Part shown: in pieces, positions 25,490 to 32,890 of the stretch
How the letters are laid out: the number at the start of each line of letters is the position of its first letter
Numbering within the stretch: the stretch's first letter is position 1
Assembly (NCBI RefSeq): GCF_902497875.1
Contig: NZ_CABVHY010000017.1
Location: 88,480-152,479, forward strand
Source: Pseudomonas fluorescens
GTDB taxonomy: Bacteria > Pseudomonadota > Gammaproteobacteria > Pseudomonadales > Pseudomonadaceae
Direction: 5' to 3'
DNA length: 64,000 bases
Made by a program: the position numbers and the translations under genes
Notes under the pieces: generated by a model
What the model was told of the DNA's origin: nothing
The model's input: the letters and a program-made list of their open reading frames with translations, nothing else
The model's database searches: none

Positions 25490-26164
25490 ATGACAGTCGA
25501 TATCAGCAACTACACCATCGCGACTCCCCTGCCCATCTCCGAAACCAATCCTATCGCCCTTGAAATCATCGGCTGGAGGGCGCTGCTCGAATGCCCGGAC
25601 ATCATTTCGATGCTCGACGACGGCTCGCTTCAACTCACAGCGCCAACAACCGGCGCTTCAAGCAAAAGCACCCACCGCACTCGCTGTGAATGGAAGGAAC
25701 CCGGCTACTGGTTGTTTGCCAGCGCGGCGGATCACTGGAATCGGCAGGAAATGCGGGTGACGAAAGTCAATTCGGCGCAGAAAGTGGTGATTGCCCAGAT
25801 TCATGTGAAAGGTTCCGAGAGACCGCCCGTCAAGGTGTTCTGGAACAAGGGTAAAATCACCATGGGTTTTCGCTCGAGCTACCTTCAAGAAGACCCGGTG
25901 AACACCACGGTCCTGGAAAACGTTCCACTCGGTGCGCTGTTCAAAGTCAACATCCACGCCAATGACAGCGGAGCCGTTTCGGTTTCCGCCAGCTGCAACG
26001 GCAGCAAATCCACTTCTCCAATTCTTCGCCTCGATAACACCTGGGACACCAAGACACTCGCCTTCCACGGCGGCGTGTACAACCAGATCGACTATTCCGA
26101 CACCACTGATCCAGACGATGGTTCGATCTGCATCATCAGCGATCTCTCCATAACGCACGGTTAA
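25490..26164 (+). CDS. Polysaccharide lyase family 7 (alginate lyase-like)
   Basis: A 224-residue single-domain PL7 protein, which would cleave alginate or a related uronate polymer by beta-elimination. The three family blocks are recognisable though shifted: HRTRCEWKE (family R-T/S-E-L-R), AQIHVKG (the catalytic QIH) and LAFHGGVYNQ (family YFKAGxYxQ). The QIH histidine and the final tyrosine are retained; several neighbours differ, so substrate may differ. No signal peptide is seen, which is unusual for a secreted lyase and hints at release by lysis. AAGGAA precedes the ATG at 25490. A LexA box lies upstream. Confidence 0.82.
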   Translation: MTVDISNYTIATPLPISETNPIALEIIGWRALLECPDIISMLDDGSLQLTAPTTGASSKSTHRTRCEWKEPGYWLFASAADHWNRQEMRVTKVNSAQKVVIAQIHVKGSERPPVKVFWNKGKITMGFRSSYLQEDPVNTTVLENVPLGALFKVNIHANDSGAVSVSASCNGSKSTSPILRLDNTWDTKTLAFHGGVYNQIDYSDTTDPDDGSICIISDLSITHG

Positions 26165-26562
26165 TTGTGGGTGAGGACATCTCGCCCTGTATCAGGAGGT
26201 TTGTCTTCAGCTGTACTTCTTCAGCTGTACTGATGGATCGTCGGTAGCGAGATGGCGAAGGCCTATCTCGCTGTCGCATACGGTCATGGAGAGAAGCGGC
26301 GGAGATGAGTCTCGCCGTGCGATTAACGGCACTTGAACAAAAAACCTCACCTTCCTACGATAGTTCTACGCAGTTGCTTAAGTACCCTGGCAATTGCGTG
26401 GGTGGTGAGTGTTCTGAACGCCTACCAAGCTCGCCATTCGCTTCACACGCAACTTGAGCCTCTTCGGCTCTTCTTTCTCCCCATCAAAGAGCTCTGAGGC
26501 TCTTTTTTGGCCGGTGAAAAATCATCCGCACCCTCTCCAGCCCCACTAAAGCGCAGATCTTT
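26165..26562. other. Intergenic stretch after the PL7 gene
   Basis: This 398-bp stretch has a 14-bp tandem duplication (CTTCAGCTGTACTT at about 26204-26230) and two terminator-like hairpins near its end. I see no supported gene. Confidence 0.5.
26456..26508 (+). terminator. Two tandem terminator-like hairpins
   Basis: GAGCC/GGCTC followed by TTCTTTC (26456-26478), then AAAGAGC/GCTCTTT followed by a run of T (26486-26508). The second is a good plus-strand intrinsic terminator. The transcript it ends is unclear: either the PL7 mRNA or an unannotated RNA from 26200-26450. Confidence 0.65.
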
Positions 26563-26826
26563 CTACTTTGGCCTCAGAGTGAAATCTTCACCTGCAACGG
26601 CACGCAAATAAGCCTGATCAGCCTCGATCCGAAGGTCACGCCACTCTTGCCAAGTGACTATTTTCAGCCGGTCCATCTCATCTGCGTGCCGAAGTAACTC
26701 ATCGTGATAGACATCCGGGCAGTTCATCCGAAGTGCTCGATCATCCAAGGCGTCGTGCCAGGAACTGAGAGCTAGCAGCTTGCGTTCTTCATCTGGCGTC
26801 AGCAGACCGTCTTGAAAGGATTTCAT
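26563..26826 (-). CDS. Hypothetical protein, 87 residues
   Basis: A highly charged, helical protein (LTPDEERKLLALSSWHDALDD, WQEWRDLRIEADQAYLRAVAG). No signal peptide or known motif. The codon use is less GC-rich than the core genes around it. The ATG at 26826 is the only start. Function unknown. Confidence 0.6.
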   Translation of the reverse strand: MKSFQDGLLTPDEERKLLALSSWHDALDDRALRMNCPDVYHDELLRHADEMDRLKIVTWQEWRDLRIEADQAYLRAVAGEDFTLRPK

Positions 26827-26948
26827 GAGATCGGCAATCCTGAAGTTCTTTCTGGATGGATCAGATAGCTCGGTCTGATGTTCAACGCACCCGACCAGAG
26901 GTTTAGCGGCTGATCAGCGTCAGGGGGTTCCCCCAGGAACCCTGGATT

Positions 26949-26984
26949 CAGTGAGTGTTTTCTTGAGCAAGAAAACACTCACTG
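26949..26984. repeat. Near-perfect 36-bp palindrome (17-bp stem, 2-base loop)
   Basis: CAGTGAGTGTTTTCTTG and its exact complement flank the dinucleotide AG. It lies just after the 3' end of the minus-strand gene at 27007. It has only an internal T-run, so it may act as a terminator or as a recombination/binding site. Confidence 0.7.
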
Positions 26985-27006
26985 GCCGGGCTTTCGGCTT
27001 TCGTAC

Positions 27007-27237
27007 TTACCGCCTGTCATCAGATAGCGGCGTCTGCTCATCGGCCGCCGGCAGATCCATCTCCGCGGGGTCTTTCCAATCTTCCGGGCGCCCATTCGAT
27101 ACTTCGTCCGGACCGCGCAGCGGATCGTATTTGCCGGGACGTTCAGGATCGACCGGCGGCTTGCCTGCGTCCGACTCTGGTTTGGGAGGGGCTGACCCTT
27201 GCATCTTCTTGTCCTGGACACTCGAACTGGTAGCCAT
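27007..27237 (-). CDS. Small hydrophilic Pro/Asp-rich hypothetical protein
   Basis: A 76-residue protein of low complexity (KPPVDPERPGKYDPLRG, PEDWKDPAEMDLP), probably disordered. The ATG at 27237 has GAGG upstream, and I reject the longer ORF from 27342. The start context (GTGAGGTGCGTATGGC) closely resembles that of the 58-residue gene at 27528-27704, suggesting a pair of related leaders. Function unknown. Confidence 0.6.
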   Translation of the reverse strand: MATSSSVQDKKMQGSAPPKPESDAGKPPVDPERPGKYDPLRGPDEVSNGRPEDWKDPAEMDLPAADEQTPLSDDRR

Positions 27238-27429
27238 ACGCACCTCACTATTGTTGAGCTCCAGCAATTCTGGGGCGTACAGGTTTGAAGTCAGGACTGA
27301 GAGTGAGGTGCGATTGAGTTGACGAGCGGCAGGTGCACACAAACGGCCAGCGCCGGGCTTTTCGTTCTGGCGTTAACATTTTTTTCACGACTTGGTGCGT
27401 ATTGTTGTTCCTGCTCCTTGCAAGATCTT

Positions 27430-27462
27430 AAGCCCGCTAATCCCCATCGCGGGCTTTTCTTT
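27430..27462 (+). terminator. Intrinsic terminator without an assigned gene
   Basis: AAGCCCGC / GCGGGCTT stem with a TTTTCTTT tail on the plus strand. No plus-strand protein gene precedes it within the minus-strand neighbourhood, so it may end a small RNA. Confidence 0.65.
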
Positions 27463-27527
27463 GCCTGCGATTTACTGGGGCAGCCCATCCTTTTCATCCT
27501 GGCCTACGCTTTCAATTCCTCGATTCA

Positions 27528-27704
27528 TTACAGATGTCGGCCGTTTTCCTTCAAATCATCCAGATCCTGGTCATCCGGGTTGATATCGGCCCGTCGTTTC
27601 GCCGGGCCATTCGGGCGAAGGGCATCGTTATCCCTCTCTACCTCTCCTGGCATGAGGGCTTCATCGGGATTCTCTGTATCTGGCGGACGCTGATTACTGG
27701 CCAT
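27528..27704 (-). CDS. Small acidic hypothetical protein, 58 residues
   Basis: Too short for most gene callers. It runs from ATG at 27704 (MASNQRPPDTENPDEA) to TAA at 27528, with GAGGTGAGCT as ribosome site. It is rich in Asp, Asn, Arg and Pro and has no cysteines or membrane segment, like the protein at 27007-27237. Its C-terminus is DDLKENGRHL. Probably a disordered small protein; function unknown. Confidence 0.6.
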   Translation of the reverse strand: MASNQRPPDTENPDEALMPGEVERDNDALRPNGPAKRRADINPDDQDLDDLKENGRHL

Positions 27705-28045
27705 AGCTCACCTCACAAGCGGTCTTGTTCCCACAAGATTTAGAGAAGCGCCAAATCGCCAACGCTCAAAGTAAATTAATTACTCACCCCTAAATCACGC
27801 GCATGCACTCCCCAACGGCAACCCGCGGAACAGATGAGTGCAGCCTAGCGAATTTGGATCAACCAGATGGAGCAAGGTTCTACGAAGACAACGTAGCCGA
27901 TGGCAGCCACTGCACAGTAGTAACCCATCCCCGGCGTCCCTGCCGATCCTCTCCACACCAGAATCCACAATCGGTAACAAGTCACGGCTTGCCTAAGGCA
28001 GCCTGGAATGGGATGGTTTTCTGTTGATTGTTTTGGAGGGATCCC
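27705..28045. other. Intergenic stretch before the 39-residue membrane peptide
   Basis: This 341-bp stretch has no ORF with a convincing start. A minus-strand frame near 27850-27930 encodes a short hydrophobic peptide but has no clear ribosome site. It probably holds the promoter of the microprotein at 28046. Confidence 0.4.
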
Positions 28046-28165
28046 ATGACCACATTTCAATTCATCGTAGGCATGGTTTTATGCCTCACTGCGCTCGGCG
28101 TAAGAGCTTACTTACTCTTTCAATATCACGGAAAAGAAAAGGTCGGCCGATCGAAAAACCAGTGA
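28046..28165 (+). CDS. Single-pass membrane microprotein, 39 residues
   Basis: A GGAGGG lies 5 bases before the ATG at 28046. The peptide has one hydrophobic span (FIVGMVLCLTALGVRAYLLF) followed by a basic tail (KEKVGRSKNQ), so it would sit in the inner membrane with the tail in the cytosol. A hairpin (GCGGCAAG / CTTGCCGT) follows at once, and a strong terminator lies at 28265. No family recognised. Confidence 0.6.
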   Translation: MTTFQFIVGMVLCLTALGVRAYLLFQYHGKEKVGRSKNQ

Positions 28166-28264
28166 ATAGCGGCAAGATCAATCTCTGATGCTTGCCGTTA
28201 AAGGCTCTGATAGCCTGCCAGTCATCTTCGCCAGACATTAAGGGATGATGGCGAAAATAGAAGC

Positions 28265-28298
28265 CCTGAAGGCGCCAACCTTCAGGGTTTTGCTTTTT
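28265..28298. terminator. Intrinsic terminator, probably bidirectional
   Basis: CCCTGAAGG / CCTTCAGGG stem around CGCCAA. A long T-run follows on the plus strand, and CTTCTATTTT on the minus strand. It separates the microprotein from the convergent desaturase-side genes. An ORF at 28086-28349 on the minus strand crosses it and is not credible. Confidence 0.85.
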
Positions 28299-28324
28299 TA
28301 GCATTCGGTTGACCGAAACAGCGG

Positions 28325-28486
28325 TCAAATCTTGAAGCTGTCGACCCATTGCTTCAGCCGGTTGGCCTGCTGAGACAACGCATCACAATCCCTCAAGGTC
28401 TCGTTGAGGTTGACCACGCCCTGCTGGTTCAGCAGGTTGATCAGGATGCGCAAGCAGGCGCCGCTCAAGCTGGGGCGGACGCTCAT
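28325..28486 (-). pseudogene. Possible relic of a chemoreceptor C-terminus
   Basis: A 53-codon frame (ATG at 28486, TGA at 28325) ends ALSQQANRLKQWVDSFKI, which resembles the last helix of methyl-accepting chemotaxis proteins. No signalling domain precedes it, and it overlaps the 3' end of the desaturase gene in another frame. The resemblance is short; it could be chance. Confidence 0.35.
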
Positions 28487-29366
28487 GCTCCGGCGGCGCC
28501 CACAAGTGCTTCAGGCGCTGCATCAGGCTTCCCGGCTGTGCCACGTCGCGCCACATCGCGATGAACTCATGGAAGTTGAGGGTTAGCGGGTTGTAACTGT
28601 AGACCTGACGTTTGATGCCGTAATCCACGGGTTCCTGCTCTTGTACGTAGGTGCCGAACAGGCGGTCGAAAATGATCAGCACGCCGCCGTAGTTTTTGTC
28701 GATATAACAGTCGTTACGGCCGTGATGAGCGCGGTGATTGCTGGGAGTGTCGAACAGGTACTCCAGAACAGGATGCAGCTTGCCGACGCTTTCGGTATGG
28801 ATGAAGAACTGATACACCAGGTTGCAGGCGTACAGGATGAACACCACCGCCGGATGCACACCCAGCAGCACCAGCGGCATGAAAAACAGCCACCAGCCGG
28901 TGATCGAATAAAGCATCGATTGGCGCATGGCGGTCGTCATGTTCATGTGCTCGCCGCTGTGGTGCACGACGTGGGCGCTCCAGAACCAGCGCACGCGATG
29001 GCTGCAGCGATGGAACCAGTAGTAGCAGAATTCGATGCCTAGGAAAATTGGCAGCAAGGTCCAGCCGTTGATTGGAATCGTGAAGAAGCGATGGTCCCAG
29101 AACCAGAATATGGCGGCGCCGACGAATATCACATGCGCCGCCAGCTCGAACAGCTGGTAGCTGGTGCCGAGGGTGAGGTTCGTGCAGATGTCCTTCCAAG
29201 AGAACTGCTGGCGCTTGCCGCGCTTGCGCATGACCTGCCATTCGATGGCAAAGCCGACCAGGAACAAAGGTGTCATGCCGATCAGCACTACTTGCTTCCA
29301 TTCTATATGAGAGCCGAAAGTGGCTTCCATCCAGGCAATCAGATCTATCACGATGCACCGCTCCAT
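28383..29366 (-). CDS. Sterol desaturase/fatty acid hydroxylase family protein
   Basis: A 327-residue integral membrane di-iron oxygenase. Several hydrophobic segments fill residues 25-180. The eight-histidine pattern is visible as HRCSH, HVVHH and NHRAHH, with further His upstream, coordinating two irons that hydroxylate or desaturate a lipid chain. The lipid substrate is not determined. The last 35 residues (PPQLERRLLAHPDQPAEPAG onward) look non-conserved and overlap a frame resembling a chemoreceptor end, so the C-terminus may be an extension gained by rearrangement. It is divergent from the AraC regulator, with about 80 bp between. Confidence 0.88.
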   Translation of the reverse strand: MERCIVIDLIAWMEATFGSHIEWKQVVLIGMTPLFLVGFAIEWQVMRKRGKRQQFSWKDICTNLTLGTSYQLFELAAHVIFVGAAIFWFWDHRFFTIPINGWTLLPIFLGIEFCYYWFHRCSHRVRWFWSAHVVHHSGEHMNMTTAMRQSMLYSITGWWLFFMPLVLLGVHPAVVFILYACNLVYQFFIHTESVGKLHPVLEYLFDTPSNHRAHHGRNDCYIDKNYGGVLIIFDRLFGTYVQEQEPVDYGIKRQVYSYNPLTLNFHEFIAMWRDVAQPGSLMQRLKHLWAPPEHERPPQLERRLLAHPDQPAEPAGRGQPQRDLEGL

Positions 29367-29449
29367 ACCCTTGGTCGATGCTCTGGATTTTGGCCCAGGG
29401 AAAACTTAATGGCTTGACCGCGGCAGACAATTATTTGACAGTTCTCGCC

Positions 29450-30484
29450 ATGAACCAAACCATAACGGATTCTCCGCCTCGGGGCGTAGTCCCTAGCACC
29501 TACGTGCGGCTGCTGTATGAGTACCTTGAAACGCGGGGTGTGGTTGCCGGCGCGTTGCTGGGCGTCGCCGCGCCGCAAACTGCCGACCGCAGCTCGCAGC
29601 GTTACCCGGTAGCGGCCTGGCGCGACTTGTTACAGCGCGCCGCCGAACACTTGAATGACCCCTTGCTAGGCCTTCATCTGGGCCAGACTATTACGCCGGC
29701 TCATTTCGGCATAATGGGCTATGTGCTGTTGGCTTGTCCGAACCTTGGTGCGGCGCTGGCCCGTGCCTTGCAATACCAGCGCCTGCTGTATGACGTCAAT
29801 CCAATGCGAAGCACCTTGGAGGGCAGCGACCTGCTGCTGGAGTGGGGCGTCGACAAGGGCCGTCCCGGGCCGCTGGTGGACGAGTGCGCCATCACCGCGC
29901 TGTTGCAGCTGACGCGCAACGTTACCGGTCGCCACATCGTAGCCCGGGAAATCCGCTTTCCCAATCCGCCGCCGGCCGACATCCAGCCATACCGAGACTG
30001 GTTTGGCTGTCCAGTATTGTTCGACCAGCCGCAAACCTCGATTCGTTTTCCGCAAGCGTTGCTGACCTTGCCAATGCGGCAGCCTGATACGGTCCTGCTG
30101 AATATCCTGGAAAGGCAGGCCAATGACCTGCTGGCGCTATTGCCGCCCAGCGGCGATTTCGAGCATGCAGTACGACGCTGCATCGTCCGCCTGGTGCGCG
30201 AAGGACAGCCGGAGTTGGATCGGGTAGCCAGCGAGCTACACGTTTCGGCACGTACCTTACATCGCCGACTGGCTGTCGACGGCATCAACTTCAGGGAGCT
30301 ACGCGAGAGTATCCGCCAGCGCCTGGCCGAGGATTATCTGGCCGAGCCGAGTCTGCAGTTAACTGAAATCGCCCAGTTACTGGGTTACTCCGAGCAAAGC
30401 GCGTTTACCCGCGCATTCCGGCGCTGGAGCGGGCAGGCGCCCTATGCTTACCGGCTGCGATTACGCAGCTCCACTACCGAATAA
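29450..30484 (+). CDS. AraC-family regulator (arabinose-binding-like N-terminal domain)
   Basis: A 344-residue activator. The N-terminal two thirds match the PF12625-type sensing domain of the OruR/ArgR-like group (AWRDLLQRAAEHLNDPLLGLHLG, HFGIMGYVLLACPNLGAAL). The C-terminal double helix-turn-helix is clear: LDRVASELHVSARTLHRRL and LTEIAQLLGYSEQSAFTRAF. Its divergent position suggests it controls the desaturase-like gene. I chose the ATG at 29450 where homology starts, although no strong ribosome site is seen. Confidence 0.9.
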   Translation: MNQTITDSPPRGVVPSTYVRLLYEYLETRGVVAGALLGVAAPQTADRSSQRYPVAAWRDLLQRAAEHLNDPLLGLHLGQTITPAHFGIMGYVLLACPNLGAALARALQYQRLLYDVNPMRSTLEGSDLLLEWGVDKGRPGPLVDECAITALLQLTRNVTGRHIVAREIRFPNPPPADIQPYRDWFGCPVLFDQPQTSIRFPQALLTLPMRQPDTVLLNILERQANDLLALLPPSGDFEHAVRRCIVRLVREGQPELDRVASELHVSARTLHRRLAVDGINFRELRESIRQRLAEDYLAEPSLQLTEIAQLLGYSEQSAFTRAFRRWSGQAPYAYRLRLRSSTTE

Positions 30485-30535
30485 AGCTCATCAGCAGATA
30501 CGGAAAGTGCACGTCAAGGGTGCCGGGGTATCGCC

Positions 30536-30778
30536 GTGGCAGATCCGGCATGCGCTGGAACCAGCGGTTATGTGCTGGTGGATATCACTTTGCGCATGCT
30601 GCAGCCACCAGAACTGAAGCGGGCCCAGGGCTTCGACGAGAGTTACATCATTGATCGCGGACTGTTCGTGGATCCGGTCACCGGTGCCGAGCTTTCATCG
30701 CGCCTCTCTTTGATCCGGCTCATACCGGGCCATCAACCAATAGCCCACAAACACACATACGCCAGCCTGAAGGCCTGA
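30536..30778 (+). pseudogene. Fragment of a phage-type DNA cytosine methyltransferase (Dcm)
   Basis: The stretch GYVLVDITLRMLQPPELKRA then QGFDESYIIDRG is the C-terminal part of phage Dcm enzymes (family: RMLxPxELxxAQGFPxxYxI). The catalytic PC motif and the SAM-binding FxGxG region are absent, and the C-terminus drifts after about residue 50. It is therefore a prophage relic rather than an active enzyme. Confidence 0.7.
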
Positions 30779-30797
30779 TGCCGGGTCGACGGCACTA

Positions 30798-30983
30798 TCA
30801 CTCATTTTCATCTAATCGGAACCTGCTCAAGACAGGGGATCCCGACAGCTTGCTGATCTCAACCTCAACATGCCTCCCGCCACAGTGCTCGCAATTGAAG
30901 ACCTGACCGTCGATGTCCTCGTCAAAGCAAAGCTCTACGGACGTATCTTGTTTGCATTTCTGGCAGATGAGTTTTTTCGTCAT
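30798..30983 (-). CDS. Small zinc-ribbon protein
   Basis: A 61-residue protein with two CxxC knuckles (CQKCKQDT and CEHCGGRH) spaced like a rubredoxin-type zinc ribbon. AGGGG lies before the ATG at 30983. It sits between the Dcm relic and the integrase relic, so it is probably also left from a prophage. Function unknown. Confidence 0.65.
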   Translation of the reverse strand: MTKKLICQKCKQDTSVELCFDEDIDGQVFNCEHCGGRHVEVEISKLSGSPVLSRFRLDENE

Positions 30984-31032
30984 GGCTGTAACCCCTGAGA
31001 ATTTAACCGCCTGAGCTTAGCCAACTTTTCCT

Positions 31033-31528
31033 ATGACCACCGAGACACATTCTCATGCCCCCCTGACGGTGTCGCCCGGCAAGACCCAGGGCTACGACAA
31101 TCCCATCCACCTGAAGATCACCATGGGCGCGGCGTTGCGCGAGGTGGTTGGCGAGTGCCTGCGGTCGTCCGTGGTGTCGCCGTACCTGATCCACTACAAG
31201 CCGAAAGCCCGGCGCCGGGAACAGATCGATGCGAAGGACCACTGGACCTCGGTGACACCGGACTATCTGACCAAGGAGTTCAGCAAGGCCCGGGACGCAG
31301 CGCACGCATACGACACGCGCCATCCGGCGAGCGCCATCCGGCGAGCGCCCCACTTTTCACGAGATCCGCGCTTTGGGTGCATGGCTGTACGAGCAGCAGG
31401 GTTTTGCTCAGGAATACATTCAGGGTTTGATGGGTCATACGGACGAGAAGATGACGAAGCACTATCAGGAGGGGCACGACGAAAAAGTAATCGAGTACCT
31501 GGAGGTGGACGCCGAGTTGGCGTTCTGA
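31033..31528 (+). pseudogene. Frameshifted C-terminal part of a phage integrase
   Basis: The first part keeps a tyrosine-recombinase catalytic region (LREVVGECLRSSVVSPYLIH, LTKEFSKARDAA). After about 31325 the true frame shifts by one, and the rest reads TFHEIRALGAWLYEQQGF, then GLMGHTDEKMTKHYQEGH with the H-x-x-R, GH and catalytic Tyr motifs, ending at 31528. At the break a 14-bp unit, GCGCCATCCGGCGA, is present twice in tandem (about 31318-31345). The N-terminal half of the gene is missing. This is a dead integrase, 72 bp from the tRNA-Val attachment site of the intact element. Confidence 0.85.
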
Positions 31529-31565
31529 GTGGGGGTTTTGCAAAGTTTTGCAAATCGCAGACAAC

Positions 31566-31593
31566 AAAAAAGGGCCCACCTTTCGGTGAGCCC
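31566..31593 (-). terminator. Original tRNA-Val terminator, displaced by the element
   Basis: GGGCTCACC / GGTGGGCCC stem with a GAAA loop, then six T on the minus strand. It follows the displaced tRNA 3' end at 31600-31670 and would have ended the tRNA transcript before integration. Confidence 0.8.
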
Positions 31594-31599
31594 TTCTAG

Positions 31600-31670
31600 A
31601 CCGCCCAGCAGAGCGGATTTTGTTTGGTAGGCGCGATTGGACTCGAACCAACGACCCCCACCATGTCAAG
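31600..31670 (-). repeat. Left attachment repeat (displaced tRNA-Val 3' end)
   Basis: Identical over 71 bp to 37844-37914. It begins 25 bases beyond the tRNA 3' end and stops in the anticodon loop (GTCAAG). Past 31670 the sequence is no longer the true tRNA, although the minus strand of 31671-31705 still resembles a degenerate tRNA 5' half (ACGTGGCTCAG, TTAG). Confidence 0.92.
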
Positions 31671-31722
31671 AGCCACCCTGCTAAGCGCTGAGCCACGTAG
31701 CTCAAGGCCCTAAGAGAACGCC

Positions 31723-31730
31723 CATTCACA
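31723..31730 (+). promoter_or_regulatory. Possible left integrase arm site
   Basis: CATTCACA occurs here, between the left repeat and the integrase start, and recurs near the right repeat at 37711, 37753 and, inverted, at 37769. This distribution is that of arm-type binding sites of a tyrosine recombinase; binding is inferred. Confidence 0.4.
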
Positions 31731-31746
31731 TCATGAGGCGTCAACA

Positions 31747-32703
31747 ATGGCTAACATCCGCTCCCTACCATCAGGAAACTGGAACGCTCAGATACGACTG
31801 AAAGGAAAACCTGCCCAGTCTAAAACCTTCCCTACTCAGGCATTGGCTCAGGCATGGGCTGACCAGCTTGAAGCTGTCACCAAGAAACACCAGACCCATA
31901 CGCTTTACACCCTAGGCATGACCTACTGTGAAACCCTACTCAAGGGTAAGGGTAGCTACGACCATGCAATCAAGATCGTTGATCAGCTCTTTGCTGCCTT
32001 CCCTCAGTCAATCCATGACATCACCCCTCAGCTAGTCAATGACTTCAAGCTGAAGCGTCTACAGACGGTCAAGCCTGCTACCTGTCGTACACAGCTAGCG
32101 TTCATGTCCCGTTTCTTCAGGTTCGCTAAGCGTGGCCTGCTAATCGACATACACAACCCCGTAAGTGACATAACCCTACCCAAACCAGACAAGTCCAGCG
32201 ACAAGGTAATCAGTGCTGGCGAGCTTAGACAATTGCTCAACAAGCTATCCCCCACCATGGCTCTCATCGTAGAGCTTGCCTATGAAACCGCTATGAGACG
32301 CTCAGAGATACTCAAGCTCACAGTTAATTGCCTTCACCTGGAGGAACGAATTGCGGATGTGATTGATGGGAAGAACGGCACTAGGTCTGTGCCCTTAACC
32401 TTGCGTGCCATAGAGCTACTGAAAGAAGCTCAGAGACTAGCTCTAGCAGACCGAGCACACAGGGGAAGACTGTTTACTGTGACGCCTCATAGCGTCTCAC
32501 AGGCGGTCAGATTGGCAAGGAACAAAGCTGGCTTGGACTGTAGCGTAAGACTCCACCAGTTAAGACATACACGGATTACTAATGTAGCCAAGAAAGGCTT
32601 TAACAACGCTCAGATAATGATTGTCTCAGGACATAGGGACACTAGGTCTGTAGCTAGATACTCTCACTTGAACGCTAAGGATGTACTTCACTTGATTGAC
32701 TAG
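31747..32703 (+). CDS. int: Tyrosine recombinase/integrase of the tRNA-Val element
   Basis: A 318-residue integrase. The N-terminal part (NIRSLPSGNWNAQIRLKGKP) is a short AP2-like arm-binding domain, followed by a SAM-like core-binding domain (about 65-155) and the catalytic domain. Catalytic residues are all present: Arg in ETAMRRSEIL, His-x-x-Arg in LHQLRHTRIT, His in SGHRDTRS and the nucleophile Tyr in VARYSHL. It starts 77 bp from the left repeat and points into the element. The gene is intact, so the element may still excise. No separate excisionase is recognised; the small HTH protein at 33223 could serve. Confidence 0.95.
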   Translation: MANIRSLPSGNWNAQIRLKGKPAQSKTFPTQALAQAWADQLEAVTKKHQTHTLYTLGMTYCETLLKGKGSYDHAIKIVDQLFAAFPQSIHDITPQLVNDFKLKRLQTVKPATCRTQLAFMSRFFRFAKRGLLIDIHNPVSDITLPKPDKSSDKVISAGELRQLLNKLSPTMALIVELAYETAMRRSEILKLTVNCLHLEERIADVIDGKNGTRSVPLTLRAIELLKEAQRLALADRAHRGRLFTVTPHSVSQAVRLARNKAGLDCSVRLHQLRHTRITNVAKKGFNNAQIMIVSGHRDTRSVARYSHLNAKDVLHLID

Positions 32704-32820
32704 ACCTCCTGTAAGCTCATAGGAGCGACGATAGATAGTTAGTCTAACCCAATATAGCCGCTCCACCTAATAGCCCCCTCACAGGGGCTTACAGGAGGTT
32801 ACAGGAGGTTACAGGAGGCT
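32704..32820. repeat. Inverted 13-mer and triple decamer repeat after int
   Basis: ACCTCCTGTAAGC at 32704-32716 is the exact complement of 32787-32799. The right arm continues as three tandem decamers ACAGGAGGTT (32791-32820, the last ending CT). They lie directly after the int stop. The inverted pair could form the int terminator; the tandem decamers look like a protein-binding array. Confidence 0.75.
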
Positions 32821-32890
32821 ATAGTAATGGGATGATGGCTACTGAGAGTTACCTTTAGAAAATAATTTAAGGGTACGTGTCCCCTTTCTT

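Noticed and set aside
27845..28060. Minus-strand frame with a hydrophobic end (GYYCAVAAIGYVVFV)
   Set aside because: It looks membrane-like, but there is no clear ribosome site and the upstream part is not protein-like. Kept as unproven.
28086..28349. 87-codon minus-strand frame
   Set aside because: It crosses a strong terminator and overlaps the better supported microprotein at 28046.
31280..31747. 155-codon minus-strand frame across the integrase relic and tRNA repeat
   Set aside because: It runs through the tRNA 3' end, the terminator and the att repeat; it cannot be a gene.
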